From contig JACREM010000092.1 in assembly GCA_016218215.1 (NCBI GenBank), forward strand, positions 1-36,310: a stretch of DNA of 36,310 bases, read 5' to 3'. This document shows positions 1 through 8,936 of the stretch, one piece after another; the first letter of the stretch is position 1; each line of letters starts with the position of its first letter. This stretch comes from Candidatus Gottesmanbacteria bacterium. GTDB lineage: Bacteria > Patescibacteriota > Microgenomatia > UBA10105 > UBA927. Under the pieces are notes generated by a model. The model saw only the letters and a program-made list of their open reading frames with translations, ran no database searches and was not told where the DNA came from. A program made the translations under genes and the position numbers.

Positions 1-84
1 ATTGAACGTAAACAGGCAGAGAAAGCATAGGATTTTCTACGCTAGAGGATATGGTAGGATGTTGTCAAATTTCGATTTTTCCAG

Positions 85-104
85 ATTCCCGTTTTCACGG
101 GAAT
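85..104. repeat. Short perfect hairpin (REP-like)
   Basis: The arms ATTCCCGT (85-92) and ACGGGAAT (97-104) are perfectly complementary around a 4-nt loop. No long T run follows, so this looks more like a dispersed palindromic repeat than a terminator. A second small inverted repeat, ACGGT-T-ACCGT, lies at 134-144, upstream of the first gene. Confidence 0.55.
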
Positions 105-185
105 GACATCAAGGCTGTTTTGCCAACTCGTGAACGGTTACCGTCACAAAAGTTGCAAATCTGAGTTATGTGGGTATATACTATC

Positions 186-398
186 ATGACAAAGGCACAG
201 TTATCATTTGACGAATTGTTTACGTTTGCAAAACAAAAGGATTCCGGTCTCAGCGAGTTCTATCTGGCTCAGAGCATCACGACAGTAGACAATCTTACAA
301 TATTGCCGAGTATGAAAACTGCGCTTGATCGTCAGAAAATCGTGTCTTATTATCAGAATTTGAGTCGAGAACTTTTGCTTCGTATAAAGCCAAAATAA
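186..398 (+). CDS. Small hypothetical protein (70 aa)
   Basis: I do not recognise this protein. It is soluble and mostly helical in appearance, with no membrane segment or signal peptide. I chose the ATG at 186 (protein begins MTKAQLSF) rather than the ATG at 168 because a promoter-like TTGCAA (153-158) and TATATA/TATACT (175-182) overlap the upstream start, which would put transcription start at or near 186. It ends 47 nt before the MntA start and is not clearly in the same unit, since a separate promoter lies between them. Confidence 0.45.
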   Translation: MTKAQLSFDELFTFAKQKDSGLSEFYLAQSITTVDNLTILPSMKTALDRQKIVSYYQNLSRELLLRIKPK

Positions 399-410
399 TA
401 TAACTTGAGC

Positions 411-439
411 TTGTTTTGCTCATTCTGTCGGGATACAAT
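411..439 (+). promoter_or_regulatory. Promoter of the mntA/hepT pair, copy 1 of a repeated sequence
   Basis: TTGTTT (411-416), a 17-nt spacer and TACAAT (434-439) form a sigma-70 type promoter. The next gene's ATG is at 446, so the transcript would be almost leaderless. A small inverted repeat, GAGC (407-410) and GCTC (418-421), spans the -35 box. The stretch from 407 recurs nearly unchanged at 1371-1402 ahead of the giant gene. Confidence 0.6.
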
Positions 440-445
440 CGATGT

Positions 446-895
446 ATGAATGATGCGGTTATTACATCGAAACAGAAGGAATTGATACAGAAGATTGTCC
501 TGAAGCATGGGCTTGACTTCGTGGTTTTTTACGGGTCACTTGCAAGACAGGTGCATGTGTCTCGGGATGCAGATATTGATCTTGGTTTATACAGGCGCGG
601 CGGAATAGATGCAGATGAATATCTGGCTCTTTCCTTTGAGCTTCAGAAAGTGTTTTTCGGTAAAGCCCTTGATATAAAATTATTACACGATGTTGATCCC
701 CTGTTTCGATTCGAAGTTATGAAAAATGGCATACTGATTGCAGGAAATACGGAGAAGTTTCAGGAATATTATCTCTATGCATATCGCGATTATCAGGAGG
801 CTCAACCACTCTATGTACTTATGAAACGCATGCAGGAGAAACGGCAGAAAAAACTTGAGAACATCTATGATAAACAAGGAGCTTCTGCGAACTAA
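446..895 (+). CDS. mntA: MntA-family nucleotidyltransferase antitoxin
   Basis: This is a 149-residue minimal nucleotidyltransferase. It has the Gly-Ser motif at residues 30-31 and the acidic DADID motif at 41-45, with a further Asp in the DIKLLHD stretch as a possible third metal ligand. In characterised MntA/HepT systems the enzyme silences the HepT ribonuclease by adding AMP groups to a tyrosine; that role is inferred here from family and neighbour. The ATG at 446 was preferred to the upstream TTG at 416 because 416 lies inside the -35 box and 446 sits 7 nt after the -10 box. The gene overlaps hepT by 29 nt. Confidence 0.85.
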   Translation: MNDAVITSKQKELIQKIVLKHGLDFVVFYGSLARQVHVSRDADIDLGLYRRGGIDADEYLALSFELQKVFFGKALDIKLLHDVDPLFRFEVMKNGILIAGNTEKFQEYYLYAYRDYQEAQPLYVLMKRMQEKRQKKLENIYDKQGASAN

Positions 896-1301
896 AATTG
901 AGTCGATCCAACGCGACCTGGAGAGACTGCAGGAATACTCATCCATGAGTTTTGATACAGTCGCCAAAGACTGGAAGGCGTACAGCGTCGTAAAACTTCT
1001 GCTCATGGAGATTATCGGGCGTGCGATTGATTGCAACCAACATATCATCTCGGAATCAGAAGGCGCAGGTGTAGCTTCGCCACTTGATTATCGGCAGACA
1101 TTTCTTCGTCTCGAAGAGATGGGTATATTGCCTCAGTCTTTTGCCGAAGAGATAGCCAAAAGTGCCGGGTTTCGAAATGCTATAGTGCATGGGTACAATA
1201 ATCTTGACACCAAGCTTGTCTATCGATCGATTGGCGATGCGTTGTCTCAGTACACGACATACTGCGGGCAGCTTCTCTCGTATATCAATACGGTGAAATG
1301 A
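867..1301 (+). CDS. hepT: HepT-like (DUF86) ribonuclease toxin
   Basis: This 144-residue helical protein ends in the HepT signature RNAIVHGY (Arg103, His108, Tyr110), an R-x4-H-x-Y motif. In studied homologues the Arg and His make the RNase active site and the Tyr is the residue AMPylated by MntA. The ATG at 867 was chosen over a TTG at 855; both overlap the end of mntA, as expected for a coupled pair. The antitoxin-first order with overlap matches type VII toxin-antitoxin loci. All three signature residues are present, so the toxin looks intact. Confidence 0.85.
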   Translation: MINKELLRTKIESIQRDLERLQEYSSMSFDTVAKDWKAYSVVKLLLMEIIGRAIDCNQHIISESEGAGVASPLDYRQTFLRLEEMGILPQSFAEEIAKSAGFRNAIVHGYNNLDTKLVYRSIGDALSQYTTYCGQLLSYINTVK

Positions 1302-1374
1302 ATACTAGGAGTAAGCGGGAGCGGTATGGGAAAAAGATACACGCACCGAAAATTTAGTCGTTCGCGATTTGAGC

Positions 1375-1402
1375 TTGTTTTGCTCATTCTGACGGATACA
1401 AT
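1375..1402 (+). promoter_or_regulatory. Promoter of the giant hypothetical gene, copy 2 of a repeated sequence
   Basis: TTGTTT (1375-1380), a 16-nt spacer and TACAAT (1397-1402) repeat the promoter found ahead of mntA. The match runs from GAGC at 1371 through the -10 box, with a small difference in the spacer. The downstream ATG is at 1424, giving a leader of about 15 nt without an obvious Shine-Dalgarno. Confidence 0.6.
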
Positions 1403-1423
1403 GTATAGTATTATTGAGCTATT

Positions 1424-4400
1424 ATGGTTGAAATTGAGCCAAGATTAGATAAAGTTCCAAGCACAGCAGATGCAGCATTGAAGCTTCTGCGTTTTCTCAT
1501 AGACAAAAAGAAGACAGATGCAGAGCAAACACAAGCGTTGAAAAAATTTGACAGGTTCGTAGGTGATACAGAGTCTCAGATAAAAACAAAATCAAAAAAT
1601 TGGTTCAATAAGGCAACGAGCGATGACTCTCGCGTTCATAATATAGCTGAGAGTGAAATAAAAAGATCAGCATATAAGTCAGTTGAAATGCCAGACATGA
1701 AGCCGCTTCTGGATAAGGCTGCGGCTATATATAAAGGAAAATATAGTACACTTCCTGATTGGCTTCCTGATATCGAGAAAATCAACAACCCTGTCGTAGC
1801 AGAAGCTACGGCGCGACTTCTCATGAGTCCAGAATCTCTGATCAACGATTCTTCGTATGTGTATGTTGAACTTGGCAAGGCGTATGCATCCATGAAGTGG
1901 GCAGAGCTGCCATCTGAACAATTTAAAGAGGTGCGTCAGTTTTTTGATAAAGCACATGCTCATGTTCGTGCAAAAAACCCTGGCATTATCTCAGATGATA
2001 TATTGTGGAAAGGATATGACCGGAGATTTGACCTCTATAGAACGCAGCGTATCGAGATTCCTAAAATTGGCGATGAACCGCAACCTGAATCAAAACAGGG
2101 GAGAAACGGAAAGACATTTTACGATAGAAAGGATCCTGATTTTGTAAAAAAATACAATCATTGGAAAGAGGAAAGTAACAAAGCCGCACAGGCAAAAAAT
2201 TTAGACTCAACTCTTCTACGGGCACAGCGATTGATTGATAATCCCAACAGACAAACACTTGATGCTGAGATTGAACAATTGAGACGAGCAGAAAGAGATA
2301 TTCAAGACAAAATGGGAAGATTTGGAAATGGAGGGATCAATGAAGCTGAGGGTACAAAATATCTAGAGAAAATATGGCAAAGAAAAAGCGAGATTGAACC
2401 AGTAGCAGATGCTCTAAAGGCTCAGAGATCAGCTACAATAGACGATAGACAAAGACATCTACAAGCAATTGAACACATAAGAGAAACAGGACAGGGAATT
2501 ATATATGATCAGGAGCTAGTTGATAGATTTCACAATTCAGAAAGAAAACTTAATCAAACATTGCCGTTTAGAGAGACTGGTTTTACAAAGGCGCAGATTG
2601 AAATGTTTAGGAGAGGCAGAGATGGATGGAGCGAGTATGCAGCAAGATTTAGAGTTGAAAAATCTCAAGCTGAAAAACCATTTCGCATGGATCTTAATGA
2701 AAAAAGAGAATGGGACGCTGCAAAGGATGTCATGAGGTGGCTTGGCGGTGAGGAACAGAATGATTTTATTAAAAGACTTGATAAAGAGATGGAGGATTTT
2801 GAACAAGTTGATGGAATTATAAAGTCAGTAGACTTTGGTACAAAACAAGATATCAAGGAATATACTAGGGCACACAGATATTTATCAAAAGAACTTCTAG
2901 ACGCATTAAAAAATAAAGAATATGCAAACTTGGGAAAATCGCATCTAAGAAATGCTATGTTGATATCTATGGGAGGTGATTTTGAAGAAAAACGTTTAGC
3001 GCTTGAAAAACTCCTTGAGGAACGAGATAATCCATTTGATGCTCATCATCAAGTTACAAATAATGAATTTATTGATTTGGTATATTTTGCAGAAAACGAT
3101 ATTACGACAGATGAAATGCTTCATAAGTTTAGAACGCCAGTACACGCGAGTCCTCAGAAGCTTGCTGAGTATAGAACAAAATATCTAGCAATGACTCCGG
3201 AACAAAGAACGAAGCTTCTAACTGAAAGAAAAGAGTTGACACTTCTTGTCGATAGGGTTGGACTTGGGGTACTACTTCGGGATGATCAGATGAAATTTCA
3301 AAATGAACATCATAGGATGGCTACCGCGGCACAGGAGGAGGTAATAAAAATTGATGATAAATTGAGTCATATGACTTCTGAAGACCCTGGGAGAGCAATA
3401 TTGATTTTAGAAAGAGCAAGACATGAGGCAGAGCTTCAGAGGCTTTGGAAAGAAGTGACGCGAGACAAGAATGCACGTATAGATTCTAGGGACATAAAAA
3501 CCATGAGTGCAGTGTATGGGATGTCGCCCATTGAGATAGAAGCAAGGTTTACAATAATTGATCAACTTCGCTATGATGTTCAGAAGGCTCACCCTGATTT
3601 TAGTGAGATTCAGATAAATGAAGTATTGTCTAAGGAAGGATGGAAAATTAATGAAGCGATACGTTCTGCTCGTCAGATTTCTATTGGAATGGGTGAGGCT
3701 ATGGAGCTTGGGGCGAAATTTGGACGGTGTTCCTCTCGGGATTTGCGATATATTCTACATAGATCTGCAAATCCAAAGCATTTTATGAATAGGGGATGGG
3801 CAGAACAGTGGCAAAGAGGTTTGAATCCAAACTTATTTGAAGATGATTTCGGAATGGGCGGTCCAATGGGAGATGATGTTAGAAATTTAGAGTATTCAAA
3901 TGCATTTAGGAAGTTTGGGTATGACTATAAAAAAGATAAGAATTTGACGACAGAATATAAAGACAAAATTGAACAATCAAAAAAACAGGGGATACCAGAG
4001 TGGGTAATTTTGGCAGAATATGCAGAAGAAATTTTGGGGATTCCATACAGTGAAGTGGTTAGACCAGAGGCTTTAGTGACCGGACTTCAGCAGGCATCTA
4101 CTGGCTGGAGGCAAGAAACTATCGGATACAACATGATTCGTAAAAGATTTTTTGAACTGAAAGCAGAAGGTCGTTTGCCAGAAGGGGCGTCATTGGAACA
4201 TCATGGTCTTGTTTTTCAAATCGCAGCTTCATCCTCAGCGAAGGAAAGTGAAGTTTTTTTAGATAGACTCATAAGGAGAGAGCCGCTTGAGGCTATGAGC
4301 ATATTGGGTGATAATCTTGCAAAAGTTGCCGGAGCGTCCGGGGTTTCGATTAGAAATAGAGAGTGGGGATTGTTTCAACGGTCGTTATCAATAGCGCAGA

Positions 4401-5440
4401 CAGAGCTCTGGAGAGACATAAATCGAAAGTACGCAAAATTTGATTTTACAGATAGAGCTCAATTTGATGAAGTGATGCCTTCTGTAATGAAGTCGGTATT
4501 TGGAAGTGAGCTGCCAAGAGATCAGGTTGATAAATATTTTCATGTGATTTGTAATGTGAGGGATTTTATTTTAAATAAACCAGAAGCCTATCGATTTGGT
4601 TCAGATACTCCAACAAGACTTTCACTTTGGGCCAAAAATAAATTTGGAAGTAATTTTATATTTGGCATGAGTCAGGTGGATTGGAAAGAAGATGTTGATT
4701 TTACGAGTCTTGGCGGATATTCACTTGAAAGACGTATAAATGACTACACATCCCAATTTAATGCTGCAAATATTCGACGAGATATCTTTTTTGGTCACCC
4801 GGAACAGTTTTTGTTTATGCCTGAAGGAAAAGAAGGTGATTCCGCTAAAAAATTATTAGAATTATGGCATGCAATTATTGATTATTCTGGACCTGATGCA
4901 GCAGATACGGCGGTAGCGCTTACGGCAGAAACAATTGTAGATTGGAATATAAATAGAGCCGCCGTGTTTGGCCCATGGGGATGGATTCCTGGTGCAGTGA
5001 CATTGATGAGAAATGCGACCGATATTTTTGGTGGCGTAGGGACTTTCAAAAAAGGTGCAATATCGTTATTGAAAAATATGCCTGGCGGTATTTCTTTTGT
5101 GGAAAAAGCAGGAATTGAAAAAATAGATATGGAATCATGGCCTCAAACACTCAAGGAAATGGTGTCCTACGACGTAAAATGGGGAGGGAGAGGGGGGAAT
5201 AGGTGGACCGAGTCCCGCGCCGCTGGGTATCTAGAAACCTTGGAAGAACTGAAGCTTTTTACGACCCACGATGGACACCTGGATAAGAATAGGTTGTTTG
5301 GGAAATATCACGCTTCATTTCCATGGAGGCTCGCATCTGGAGTACGGGCAGGTTGGCCGGCATTAATTGTTGCAACAATAGCAGTCGCTGCTATGGAAGA
5401 AACTCAAAAGAAAACGAAGAGTGGAGGATCCTCTCATTAA
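1424..5440 (+). CDS. Giant unrecognised protein (1338 aa) with C-terminal membrane anchor
   Basis: I cannot place this protein in a family. It is very long, highly charged and mostly helical, rich in Lys, Glu, Asp and Arg over about 1290 residues, and ends with one hydrophobic segment near residues 1303-1325 followed by a short basic, Gly/Ser-rich tail. There is no N-terminal signal peptide, so the bulk is probably cytoplasmic and anchored by its C-terminus. Its own promoter copies that of the mntA/hepT pair. It converges with the VirB6/TrbL-like gene across 51 nt. A role with the neighbouring secretion-type genes is possible, but only location supports it. Confidence 0.8.
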   Translation: MVEIEPRLDKVPSTADAALKLLRFLIDKKKTDAEQTQALKKFDRFVGDTESQIKTKSKNWFNKATSDDSRVHNIAESEIKRSAYKSVEMPDMKPLLDKAAAIYKGKYSTLPDWLPDIEKINNPVVAEATARLLMSPESLINDSSYVYVELGKAYASMKWAELPSEQFKEVRQFFDKAHAHVRAKNPGIISDDILWKGYDRRFDLYRTQRIEIPKIGDEPQPESKQGRNGKTFYDRKDPDFVKKYNHWKEESNKAAQAKNLDSTLLRAQRLIDNPNRQTLDAEIEQLRRAERDIQDKMGRFGNGGINEAEGTKYLEKIWQRKSEIEPVADALKAQRSATIDDRQRHLQAIEHIRETGQGIIYDQELVDRFHNSERKLNQTLPFRETGFTKAQIEMFRRGRDGWSEYAARFRVEKSQAEKPFRMDLNEKREWDAAKDVMRWLGGEEQNDFIKRLDKEMEDFEQVDGIIKSVDFGTKQDIKEYTRAHRYLSKELLDALKNKEYANLGKSHLRNAMLISMGGDFEEKRLALEKLLEERDNPFDAHHQVTNNEFIDLVYFAENDITTDEMLHKFRTPVHASPQKLAEYRTKYLAMTPEQRTKLLTERKELTLLVDRVGLGVLLRDDQMKFQNEHHRMATAAQEEVIKIDDKLSHMTSEDPGRAILILERARHEAELQRLWKEVTRDKNARIDSRDIKTMSAVYGMSPIEIEARFTIIDQLRYDVQKAHPDFSEIQINEVLSKEGWKINEAIRSARQISIGMGEAMELGAKFGRCSSRDLRYILHRSANPKHFMNRGWAEQWQRGLNPNLFEDDFGMGGPMGDDVRNLEYSNAFRKFGYDYKKDKNLTTEYKDKIEQSKKQGIPEWVILAEYAEEILGIPYSEVVRPEALVTGLQQASTGWRQETIGYNMIRKRFFELKAEGRLPEGASLEHHGLVFQIAASSSAKESEVFLDRLIRREPLEAMSILGDNLAKVAGASGVSIRNREWGLFQRSLSIAQTELWRDINRKYAKFDFTDRAQFDEVMPSVMKSVFGSELPRDQVDKYFHVICNVRDFILNKPEAYRFGSDTPTRLSLWAKNKFGSNFIFGMSQVDWKEDVDFTSLGGYSLERRINDYTSQFNAANIRRDIFFGHPEQFLFMPEGKEGDSAKKLLELWHAIIDYSGPDAADTAVALTAETIVDWNINRAAVFGPWGWIPGAVTLMRNATDIFGGVGTFKKGAISLLKNMPGGISFVEKAGIEKIDMESWPQTLKEMVSYDVKWGGRGGNRWTESRAAGYLETLEELKLFTTHDGHLDKNRLFGKYHASFPWRLASGVRAGWPALIVATIAVAAMEETQKKTKSGGSSH

Positions 5441-5491
5441 GAAAGATCAATTTTTTGACTATTAAGCCAATTTTTTAGTTATCTGATTGTT

Positions 5492-7000
5492 CTAGTTTGT
5501 GTGTCCTTCTGAATCAATCCCTGGAACCCTGGGGTTTCTTAGACTACTTGCTGTTCTTTCAAGTGCTCCTGTCTGTGGTGGTGGCGCATGCTTGAATGCC
5601 GACCTTAAGAATGATGCTTGATAGAGTAGTTGCACAGCTTGCATGCCTCCACCCCACATCGGTCCTGCTATAGCGCCTGGGCCAGCATCAATAGCTTGCT
5701 TGGCCTTGAGCGTTTCCTTGAGACCTCCTGCGACACCGGGGATGATAAACAAGATTCCAAGTCCGATGAGGCCGAGAGCGCCGGCGTTGGCGTTAGTCGC
5801 AGTAGAGGTGATACCTACAAGCGGCGGATTCCAGAGTTCGACCTGGTTTTGCCCAGTGAGGATGAGGCCAATGAGAAGCAGGATAATGGTGATAGGAAAT
5901 ACGGCAAGGTCTGCTAAAAGATTATTAAACCACGAGATAAAGCTCTGATTTCCGGGGATGGCATCCATGAGAATAAGAATTGGCGCAAAGATGACCGAGA
6001 TGATGATATTGATATATGCTCCGCCTAATAGAAAGATGATGCGGATGTAGCCAAAAAGGATGGCGACGGCAAGAATGACGATGAGAAATGGTGTGGCGAG
6101 CACCCCCGCTCCTACTGCAACAAGTCCCTGGAACCAATTTTGAGGATTTCCGGCGACGAGGTAACGTAGGAGATCATCAAACGCACCAGTTGTGCCCCAG
6201 ATCATCTGACCTAAAAGCGTAAACATATTGCCGGTCATAAGTTGTGCTGCAGTATTTTGATCAGAGCGAAATAGACCTGTTTTAAAAACGCCTTGATCAA
6301 GGGGGACGAGGAGATTGACACCAAAGATGATCACAAGATACATGATGTCTATCATCAGTCCCGCGATAGCGTAGGAAAACGTGATAAGAAGCATAGTGAC
6401 GACTATGTTTGGAAGTGCGTTTTGGACGGTGACGACGGTTTTGGGATCAATTTTTTTCCGAAACATCACCATAAACCCTATGGCGACCATGACAATAGCA
6501 AGAAATAGATACGAAATATTTCTAAACGCTTTCCAGATAGGAAGGATAGCGGCAAGACCTTTAAATCCTACTCCCTGAGCGTATGCTTGTTTTGGCATGA
6601 ATCCGAGGATTTGTCCTGTATCTTGTATCCAGAGCGCAAGATCTACGGGTTTATTCTGGTAGATTGATGCGATCATACGGTTGGCGCCACCGAGTGCACT
6701 TTGATTGTTCATTTGCTGTACATATTGCGGGTCTGTTTTGTATGCACCAAGCGGAACAGTTAACCCTTTTACTCCTCCTGCGATCCATTTGACGATGGTG
6801 GTTAGCCAAGCTGTGCCGCCCCAGTCGATGTAGCCACATCCATTGATTTGGCCATTTTTTATGGCATCAAATAATTCCTGAGCACATCCCGCGTTGACCC
6901 ATCCAATTCCCTGGGCATGCACCTTCATTGGAGAAAACAGAAGAGATGAGACAAGTGTAATCGAGGCAATGATAGTGAAAAGCGATCCGCGGACGTTCAT
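5492..7000 (-). CDS. VirB6/TrbL-like polytopic membrane protein
   Basis: This 502-residue protein starts with a signal-peptide-like segment (residues 1-30, ending VHAQG). A hydrophilic region follows, then from about residue 155 six or more hydrophobic segments with small loops, and finally a Pro/Gly-rich cytoplasmic-looking tail. The pattern of long helices around a central Gly-rich core matches the VirB6/TrbL inner-membrane channel subunits of type IV secretion systems. The gene is last in a minus-strand run with six pilin-like genes, which supports the call. No VirB4 ATPase or VirD4 coupling protein lies in the window, so the apparatus is incomplete here. The family call rests on topology and context. 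Confidence 0.7.
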   Translation of the reverse strand: MNVRGSLFTIIASITLVSSLLFSPMKVHAQGIGWVNAGCAQELFDAIKNGQINGCGYIDWGGTAWLTTIVKWIAGGVKGLTVPLGAYKTDPQYVQQMNNQSALGGANRMIASIYQNKPVDLALWIQDTGQILGFMPKQAYAQGVGFKGLAAILPIWKAFRNISYLFLAIVMVAIGFMVMFRKKIDPKTVVTVQNALPNIVVTMLLITFSYAIAGLMIDIMYLVIIFGVNLLVPLDQGVFKTGLFRSDQNTAAQLMTGNMFTLLGQMIWGTTGAFDDLLRYLVAGNPQNWFQGLVAVGAGVLATPFLIVILAVAILFGYIRIIFLLGGAYINIIISVIFAPILILMDAIPGNQSFISWFNNLLADLAVFPITIILLLIGLILTGQNQVELWNPPLVGITSTATNANAGALGLIGLGILFIIPGVAGGLKETLKAKQAIDAGPGAIAGPMWGGGMQAVQLLYQASFLRSAFKHAPPPQTGALERTASSLRNPRVPGIDSEGHTN

Positions 7001-7041
7001 AGCTTGAATTATCCCTTATATTCGTACATGCGTCAATTTGG

Positions 7042-7365
7042 CTACTGCGGGATATTAAATTTAGTGACATCTACTCCCGTAAACACCTGGATCACGCGTA
7101 GGATAAGGTATGCGCTGACGATAACGACGAGACCAATAATGGCATTGGTCACCGTGCCGCGGGCCTGCTCGAGCTGTTTATTGTCCCCACCCGAAAAAAG
7201 AAAGGTAAAACCGCCCACAATAAGCATAACAAAAAGTGCAACACCGGAAAGCGCAACGACGGTTTTGACGAGGTTTACAAATAAAGTTTCAAGAGACTTT
7301 ATAGTCGCGACATCCCCGTACTGAAGATTTTCCAGTTCTTTGGCAAAGACCTTCTGAAGAAACAT
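7042..7365 (-). CDS. T4SS-type pilin-like membrane protein 1
   Basis: This 107-residue protein has two membrane helices, about 32-57 and 73-94, joined by a short loop holding the SGGD signature (58-61) and a charged stretch ending in an Ala-Arg pair. That plan is typical of the small VirB2/TrbC-like pilins common in Patescibacteria. It starts 6 nt from the stop of the next pilin gene and ends 41 nt before the VirB6/TrbL-like start, so the group is likely cotranscribed. Whether it forms a pilus or a membrane channel cannot be decided from sequence. Confidence 0.8.
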   Translation of the reverse strand: MFLQKVFAKELENLQYGDVATIKSLETLFVNLVKTVVALSGVALFVMLIVGGFTFLFSGGDNKQLEQARGTVTNAIIGLVVIVSAYLILRVIQVFTGVDVTKFNIPQ

Positions 7366-7371
7366 ATGTCG

Positions 7372-7707
7372 TTAGTATGGTCGTGGAAGTGCGACATCTG
7401 AGCCTATGATTGTGATTCCCAAGAAGTTTTGGACGAGAATCATGATGGCCCATGCGGCGCCGACGATGACGAGTCCGACGATTGCGTGGGTGATCTTGTT
7501 TCGTGCAGCTTCCATGCCGGCCTTGTCTCCACCGGAAGTGATCCACTGGATACCACCGAGGATGAGGTAGAAAAATGCAAGAAGTGCAGAGATGATAAGA
7601 AGCGTACCGACGAGTGCACTGATAAGCGTGCCGAGGTTGCCAATTTTTACATTTGTTGGTTGTCCGATATTAAGACTTACTTGTGCGAAAACTTTTTCAA
7701 CTCCCAT
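7372..7707 (-). CDS. T4SS-type pilin-like membrane protein 2
   Basis: This 111-residue protein has helices at about 28-56 and 73-94, with SGGD at 58-61 and a basic loop with AARNKI. The N-terminal ~25 residues are polar with a short Ala-Gln site resembling a signal cleavage. Upstream of the ATG at 7707 is a strong Shine-Dalgarno, AGGAGG at 7713-7718 on the minus strand, one of the few clear ones in the window; this gene may be translated better than its paralogues. An 86-nt gap separates it from the preceding pilin gene, so it may also have its own promoter. Confidence 0.8.
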   Translation of the reverse strand: MGVEKVFAQVSLNIGQPTNVKIGNLGTLISALVGTLLIISALLAFFYLILGGIQWITSGGDKAGMEAARNKITHAIVGLVIVGAAWAIMILVQNFLGITIIGSDVALPRPY

Positions 7708-7793
7708 ACTGTTTCCTCCTCAAACTAACAACTGCTTATTATTATATCGTACTTTCTATTCTGGTGCAAGAAATTGTCCTTGTCAATCTCTTC

Positions 7794-8147
7794 TTACTGT
7801 CCCATGATCGGGATAGGAAGTTTTGTAAAGTCTAACCCCAAAAACTGACCGACTGTTATTGTTATAGCCCAGACTGCGGCGGTGACGACGATACCAAGGA
7901 TCGCATGGATGATTCTGTTTCTGGCATTCTCAAGGTTTGCTTTGTCTCCGCCGGAGGTGATCCAGAAAAATCCGCCAGTGATGAGAAATATAAGCCCCGT
8001 GAGAAACGCGATGAGAAAAAGTATAGAAATGATATTTGAAAGCAGCGCTCCGACCACATTTCCGCTATTGGCATAGGAGCCGCTTCCAAGCGGGCCCGGA
8101 AGGACTGGGTTTTTGAGTTGGGCTAAAATGTGACTTGTGGTAATCAT
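7794..8147 (-). CDS. T4SS-type pilin-like membrane protein 3
   Basis: This 117-residue protein has a Gly/Pro-rich polar N-terminus, a long hydrophobic segment (about 32-62), the SGGD loop (65-68) with a charged ANLENARNRI stretch, and a second helix. Its start lies one base beyond the stop of the next upstream pilin gene, indicating translational coupling. It differs from its neighbours mainly in the polar N-terminal region, which would be the exposed part if these proteins assemble. Confidence 0.8.
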   Translation of the reverse strand: MITTSHILAQLKNPVLPGPLGSGSYANSGNVVGALLSNIISILFLIAFLTGLIFLITGGFFWITSGGDKANLENARNRIIHAILGIVVTAAVWAITITVGQFLGLDFTKLPIPIMGQ

Positions 8148-8148
8148 A

Positions 8149-8553
8149 TTATTTAATATTCAACTGTTCGATGATTTTGCCGGGATTGGAAATGATGAGG
8201 TCAACCCCGGTAAAGAGGCTTGCAAGAGAGAGGATGGCCCATCCGGCGACGACGATGAGAAGTCCAATGGCTGCGTTGGTGATACGCTCCCGTGCTTCGT
8301 GGAGTTTGTTTTTGTCGCCTCCCGACGTAATCCAATAAAATCCGCCGATGATAAATTGGAAGATAAACCATACCCCTGCGGCGATGGTCATAAAGCCAAT
8401 GATGCTTGAAAGAGACTTTGTTACTGCGACGAGTGCAGTTGTGCCGCCGGCAACATCTCCTCTTCCGATAGATTTTCCTATGTCTCCCCACGGACCAAGA
8501 CCGCTTCCGCCGATTTGTCCTAATTTTGTTTCGTCTGCAAGAAGGGTGTACAT
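8149..8553 (-). CDS. T4SS-type pilin-like membrane protein 4
   Basis: The reading frame is open further upstream, but I placed the start at 8553 (protein begins MYTLLADET). That ATG follows the preceding gene's stop by one base, and the upstream extension lies wholly inside that gene. The result is 134 residues: a Gly-rich exposed N-terminus of about 45 residues, helix 1 (about 48-75), the SGGD loop (77-80) followed by HEARERI, and helix 2 (about 92-112). Same family and operon as its neighbours. Confidence 0.8.
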   Translation of the reverse strand: MYTLLADETKLGQIGGSGLGPWGDIGKSIGRGDVAGGTTALVAVTKSLSSIIGFMTIAAGVWFIFQFIIGGFYWITSGGDKNKLHEARERITNAAIGLLIVVAGWAILSLASLFTGVDLIISNPGKIIEQLNIK

Positions 8554-8554
8554 A

Positions 8555-8932
8555 TTATTTAGGGCCGTATATGACAGGATTGAGTATATATCCGGCATCG
8601 CCAAACATAAGATATCCAAAGAGTGCAGCCATAGCAAAAGAGGACACGAGTATCGCAAGGCCCAGGAGCGTTTGCCATATTTTTGCCCAGGCAAGGCCCA
8701 GATATTTTGCGTCTCCTCCGGCGTTCATGTACATCATGCCTGCAACGATGAAATTTAGGAGTGCAAATATGCCCGCACCCAAAAAAACCAAGCGAAGTAC
8801 GTTTGTAAAAAAAACAGTGATACCTGGAATTCCTGCGTATTTTCCAGGGAGGGGATTTGTAATTGTACCAACTATTGAATCAACCGTTTGAGTTGAATCT
8901 TTTGCCCATTGATCTGCGAGAATTTTATTCAT
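8555..8932 (-). CDS. T4SS-type pilin-like membrane protein 5 (divergent)
   Basis: This 125-residue protein has a 40-residue polar N-terminus, helix 1 (about 41-69), an AGGD loop (71-74) and helix 2 (about 84-110). The loop lacks the usual charged Glu-Ala-Arg run and instead reads LGLAWAKIW, so it is the most divergent of the six in this operon. It may be a structural variant rather than a redundant copy. It overlaps no other real gene and starts 4 nt after the stop of pilin 6. Confidence 0.75.
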   Translation of the reverse strand: MNKILADQWAKDSTQTVDSIVGTITNPLPGKYAGIPGITVFFTNVLRLVFLGAGIFALLNFIVAGMMYMNAGGDAKYLGLAWAKIWQTLLGLAILVSSFAMAALFGYLMFGDAGYILNPVIYGPK

Positions 8933-8936
8933 GAAA

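Noticed and set aside
1-30. Frame IERKQAEKA followed by TAG at the window start, possible tail of an upstream gene
   Set aside because: Nine codons are too few to support a gene, and no family can be recognised.
416-445. TTG start giving a longer MntA
   Set aside because: It lies within the promoter (-35 to -10), so the codons before 446 would not be transcribed.
8554-8694. N-terminal extension of pilin 4
   Set aside because: It lies wholly inside the neighbouring pilin gene, and a good ATG follows that gene's stop by one base.
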